From Paracoccaceae bacterium (GTDB lineage Bacteria; Pseudomonadota; Alphaproteobacteria; Rhodobacterales; Rhodobacteraceae), in contig WKFK01000015.1 of assembly GCA_014872815.1 (NCBI GenBank), positions 372,001 to 436,000 of the forward strand: 64,000 nt of DNA, given 5' to 3'. Shown here piece after piece: positions 62,139-64,000 of the stretch. The notes below the pieces were generated by a model. It did no database searches. It saw nothing but the letters and a program-made list of their open reading frames with translations, and was not told the origin of the DNA. Numbering within the stretch: the stretch's first letter is position 1; every line of letters starts with the position of its first letter. Position numbers and translations under genes: made by a program.

Positions 62139-62618
62139 TCACTCGTCTGGGGTGACGTGCACCGCAAATTGCTCCAACTCGGCTTCTGCTGGCGCAATAC
62201 TGCGGAATTGCTCTTTTACACCGGCGTCGGTGAGTTCCCGAGCCACGGTCAGAAGCGTGTTGGCCTCATGTTCGGCGCAGAGATCCGCCATATGGGAAAT
62301 CTCTTCAGCCGCCACCGGACGCGCAGCCTCCAACGAAGGCGCGCCGTAAACATCCACAAAATGCTGAGCGAGCGCGTCGGTGAGGGCTTCGACCTCTGCC
62401 GGCTCGATTGTGGTCACCGCGACAAAGGTCACGCGGCCAAAGGTCTCCACACCCAGCCAGCCATTGGCAAAAGCCTGACGTGCCTTGCCGGTCAGATCCG
62501 CCTCGGACCAGTTGGAAAACTCAAACCCGCCGCTGATCGCCCATTCGCCGGTGCGGGCCGGGTTGAAGTAGACCCGTTGGTCGCTTTCATCAAAGTGGAT
62601 CGCACGTGCCAGAAGCAT
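62139..62618 (-). CDS. Small acidic protein, DUF6505-like
   Basis: A 159-residue soluble protein starting MLLARAIHFDESDQRVYF and with ISGGFEFSNWSEADLTGKARQAF inside. I recall such a protein (DUF6505) next to lipoate-ligase-like genes in this group. It overlaps the ligase-like gene by TGATG. Function is unknown. Confidence 0.65.
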   Translation of the reverse strand: MLLARAIHFDESDQRVYFNPARTGEWAISGGFEFSNWSEADLTGKARQAFANGWLGVETFGRVTFVAVTTIEPAEVEALTDALAQHFVDVYGAPSLEAARPVAAEEISHMADLCAEHEANTLLTVARELTDAGVKEQFRSIAPAEAELEQFAVHVTPDE

Positions 62619-63343
62619 CAGCTGTCTCCTTCCAAAAGGCGGCTCAGGGGCAGCAGGCGGGTGTCTTCGCCGCTGCGCAGGAGCGCGCCAAAGTGTTCGT
62701 CTGTGCCAACAAAGGTGCCAGCTTCTGTGTCCTCGCCAAAGGTCCACTCGACTTCTTCGCCGAGGTTATGCGCGAGGCCGCGCCATTCGGTGTTGAGCGG
62801 TTTAAGCCCCTCGTCTTCCATGCGGTTGACCCAGACCAAAGTATGCCGCACCCAAGCGCCCAAAAGCGTGTCAGGGGTGACGTCCACACAGCCTTCCTCA
62901 TAGAGCGCGGTTTGGTCTGGCGTGGCACCGGGCGTTTCTGCATCCATCGGGATCAGTGGCAGTTCCAACCCCACGACCAGCCAATCGGGCACTTCGCTCG
63001 CCTCCTGTGTGGAGGCCGCCACGCGCATCCGTCCACAGCGCGCGCCGTTGACCAAGATGCCACCGGGCCAGTCGAGATGTACCGCGACCTCGGGTGGGGC
63101 CAATGCGCCAAGGGCGTTTTGAAAGCCAATGGCGCAGCTGATCAGCACGGGCATCGCCTCTGTCAAAGGCACTTCAGGTGCAAAGACGATGGCGGCGCGC
63201 AGTTGATCGGCAGCAAGGTTGTAGACCACGAGCCCCGCGTCACATCCCATGATCGCTTGAGTCTTGGCCTTGGCAAAAGGGTCCGCGCTGCCACTCAGCG
63301 CAAGCCCGTCAAAAAGCGGCGGGAATTGCGGGGTGTCACTCAT
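62618..63343 (-). CDS. Biotin/lipoate A/B protein ligase-fold protein (DUF4444-bearing type)
   Basis: A 241-residue protein. DWPGGILVNGARCGRMRVA contains the G-rich strand typical of biotin/lipoyl ligases; the C-terminal EWRGLAHNLGEEVEWTFG belongs to the DUF4444-like region. Whether it transfers lipoate, biotin or neither is not shown. It lies directly after apbC (ATGA overlap). Confidence 0.68.
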   Translation of the reverse strand: MSDTPQFPPLFDGLALSGSADPFAKAKTQAIMGCDAGLVVYNLAADQLRAAIVFAPEVPLTEAMPVLISCAIGFQNALGALAPPEVAVHLDWPGGILVNGARCGRMRVAASTQEASEVPDWLVVGLELPLIPMDAETPGATPDQTALYEEGCVDVTPDTLLGAWVRHTLVWVNRMEDEGLKPLNTEWRGLAHNLGEEVEWTFGEDTEAGTFVGTDEHFGALLRSGEDTRLLPLSRLLEGDS

Positions 63344-64000
63344 GCGTTGCCGTCCTCGATCAGGCGACGGGCGAGGGCGCGGAAGGACTGCGCTTGTGAG
63401 CTTTCCGGCTTGGAAACCACAATCGGCGCGCCACCATCCGCTGCGACACGGATGTCCAGTGCCAGCGGGATTTCTGCCAAGAGCGGCACACCAAGTTTCT
63501 CGGCTTCGGCGGCCACACCACCATGGCCAAAGACATGTTCTTCGTGGCCACATTGCGAGCAGATGTGGGTGCTCATGTTTTCGATCATGCCCACGATTGG
63601 CGTGCCGAGCTTCTCAAACATGTTGATGCCCTTGCGGGCATCCAACAGCGCGATGTCTTGTGGCGTGGACACCACCAAGGCTCCGGTCAGCTCGGCTTTT
63701 TGGGCGAGGGTCATCTGCACGTCGCCGGTGCCCGGTGGCAGATCGACGATCAGCACATCCAGTGCCCCCCATTGCACCTGATTGAGCATCTGCTGCAACG
63801 CGCCCATCAGCATTGGGCCACGCCAAACCACGGCCTCTTCTTCGCGGGTCATGAGGCCAATCGACATCATGGTCACACCGTGGTTGCGCATTGGTAGGAT
63901 GGTTTTGCCATCGGGGCTTGAAGGACGCCCGGAAACGCCCAGCATACGAGGCTGAGAGGGGCCATAAACGTCTGCATCAAGCAGGCCTACGCGACGGCCT
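63340..64000 (-). CDS. apbC: ApbC/Mrp-type Fe-S cluster carrier ATPase, 3' part (5' end outside window)
   Basis: The reading frame is open to base 64000 and cut by the window edge. The visible 220 residues include VGLLDADVYGPSQPRMLG, DVLIVDLPPGTGDVQMTL (Walker B type) and ICSQCGHEEHVFG with the CxxC that holds the cluster. Mrp/ApbC delivers 4Fe-4S clusters to client enzymes. The Walker A part is off the window. Confidence 0.93.
   Translation of the reverse strand, partial: GRRVGLLDADVYGPSQPRMLGVSGRPSSPDGKTILPMRNHGVTMMSIGLMTREEEAVVWRGPMLMGALQQMLNQVQWGALDVLIVDLPPGTGDVQMTLAQKAELTGALVVSTPQDIALLDARKGINMFEKLGTPIVGMIENMSTHICSQCGHEEHVFGHGGVAAEAEKLGVPLLAEIPLALDIRVAADGGAPIVVSKPESSQAQSFRALARRLIEDGNA

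Overview
The window reads as chromosomal DNA of a marine alphaproteobacterium of the Roseobacter group (Rhodobacteraceae). This is an inference from GC-rich coding sequence, tightly packed genes with many 4-bp ATGA start/stop overlaps, and typical gene content and order: xseB-ispA-dxs beside a histone-deacetylase-like gene, a PetP/PetR-like regulator pair, an NDUFA9-family gene, a lipoate-ligase-like gene with its small partner, and a tup tungstate transporter. There is no rRNA, prophage, complete insertion sequence or CRISPR array. About 65 protein genes and one tRNA (Leu, CAG) are supported. Both ends cut genes: ubiB on the left and apbC/mrp on the right.

Layout. 0-8 kb: ubiB, dapA, a lytic transglycosylase, a DMT exporter, a split tRNA-modification pair (mnmD and a MnmC-like FAD enzyme), an FMN reductase and an OmpA-type lipoprotein. 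8-11.4 kb: an Ada-like methyltransferase, a TetR regulator with a perfect palindrome at its start, a sterol-desaturase-family enzyme and a voltage-gated sodium channel of the BacNav type. 11.4-21.6 kb: an NDUFA9-like gene, tRNA-Leu, rpsT, uppP and gltD-gltB with two extra genes between the subunits. 21.7-33.5 kb: peptidoglycan, queuosine, thiol-redox and methionine-sulfoxide repair genes, an AI-2E/HlyD/DUF2955 membrane operon and a potassium-channel-like gene. 33.6-46.9 kb: aroC, matB, ilvE, petPR, a lipoprotein, a gene-free structured stretch, the deacetylase/xseB/ispA/dxs operon and an AT-rich NYN-domain gene. 47-52.6 kb: a carnitine-type acyl-CoA locus. 53.5-57.2 kb: adenine deaminase, AMP nucleosidase and HU. 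57.2-64 kb: cysteine synthase, an orphan TRAP binding protein, tupBCA, and an apbC/lipoate-ligase/DUF6505 run.

Most of the window is housekeeping. The least explained parts are (a) the NYN-domain gene at 45.3-45.9 kb, whose C-terminus is frameshifted and whose ribosome binding site lies in a long leader hairpin; (b) two long imperfect hairpins at 41.02-41.16 kb in gene-free DNA; (c) a two-copy, two-hairpin repeat family at 23.6 and 37.9 kb; and (d) the TetR palindrome that spans the start codon. All calls come from reading the sequence and remembered family features; no database search was run.
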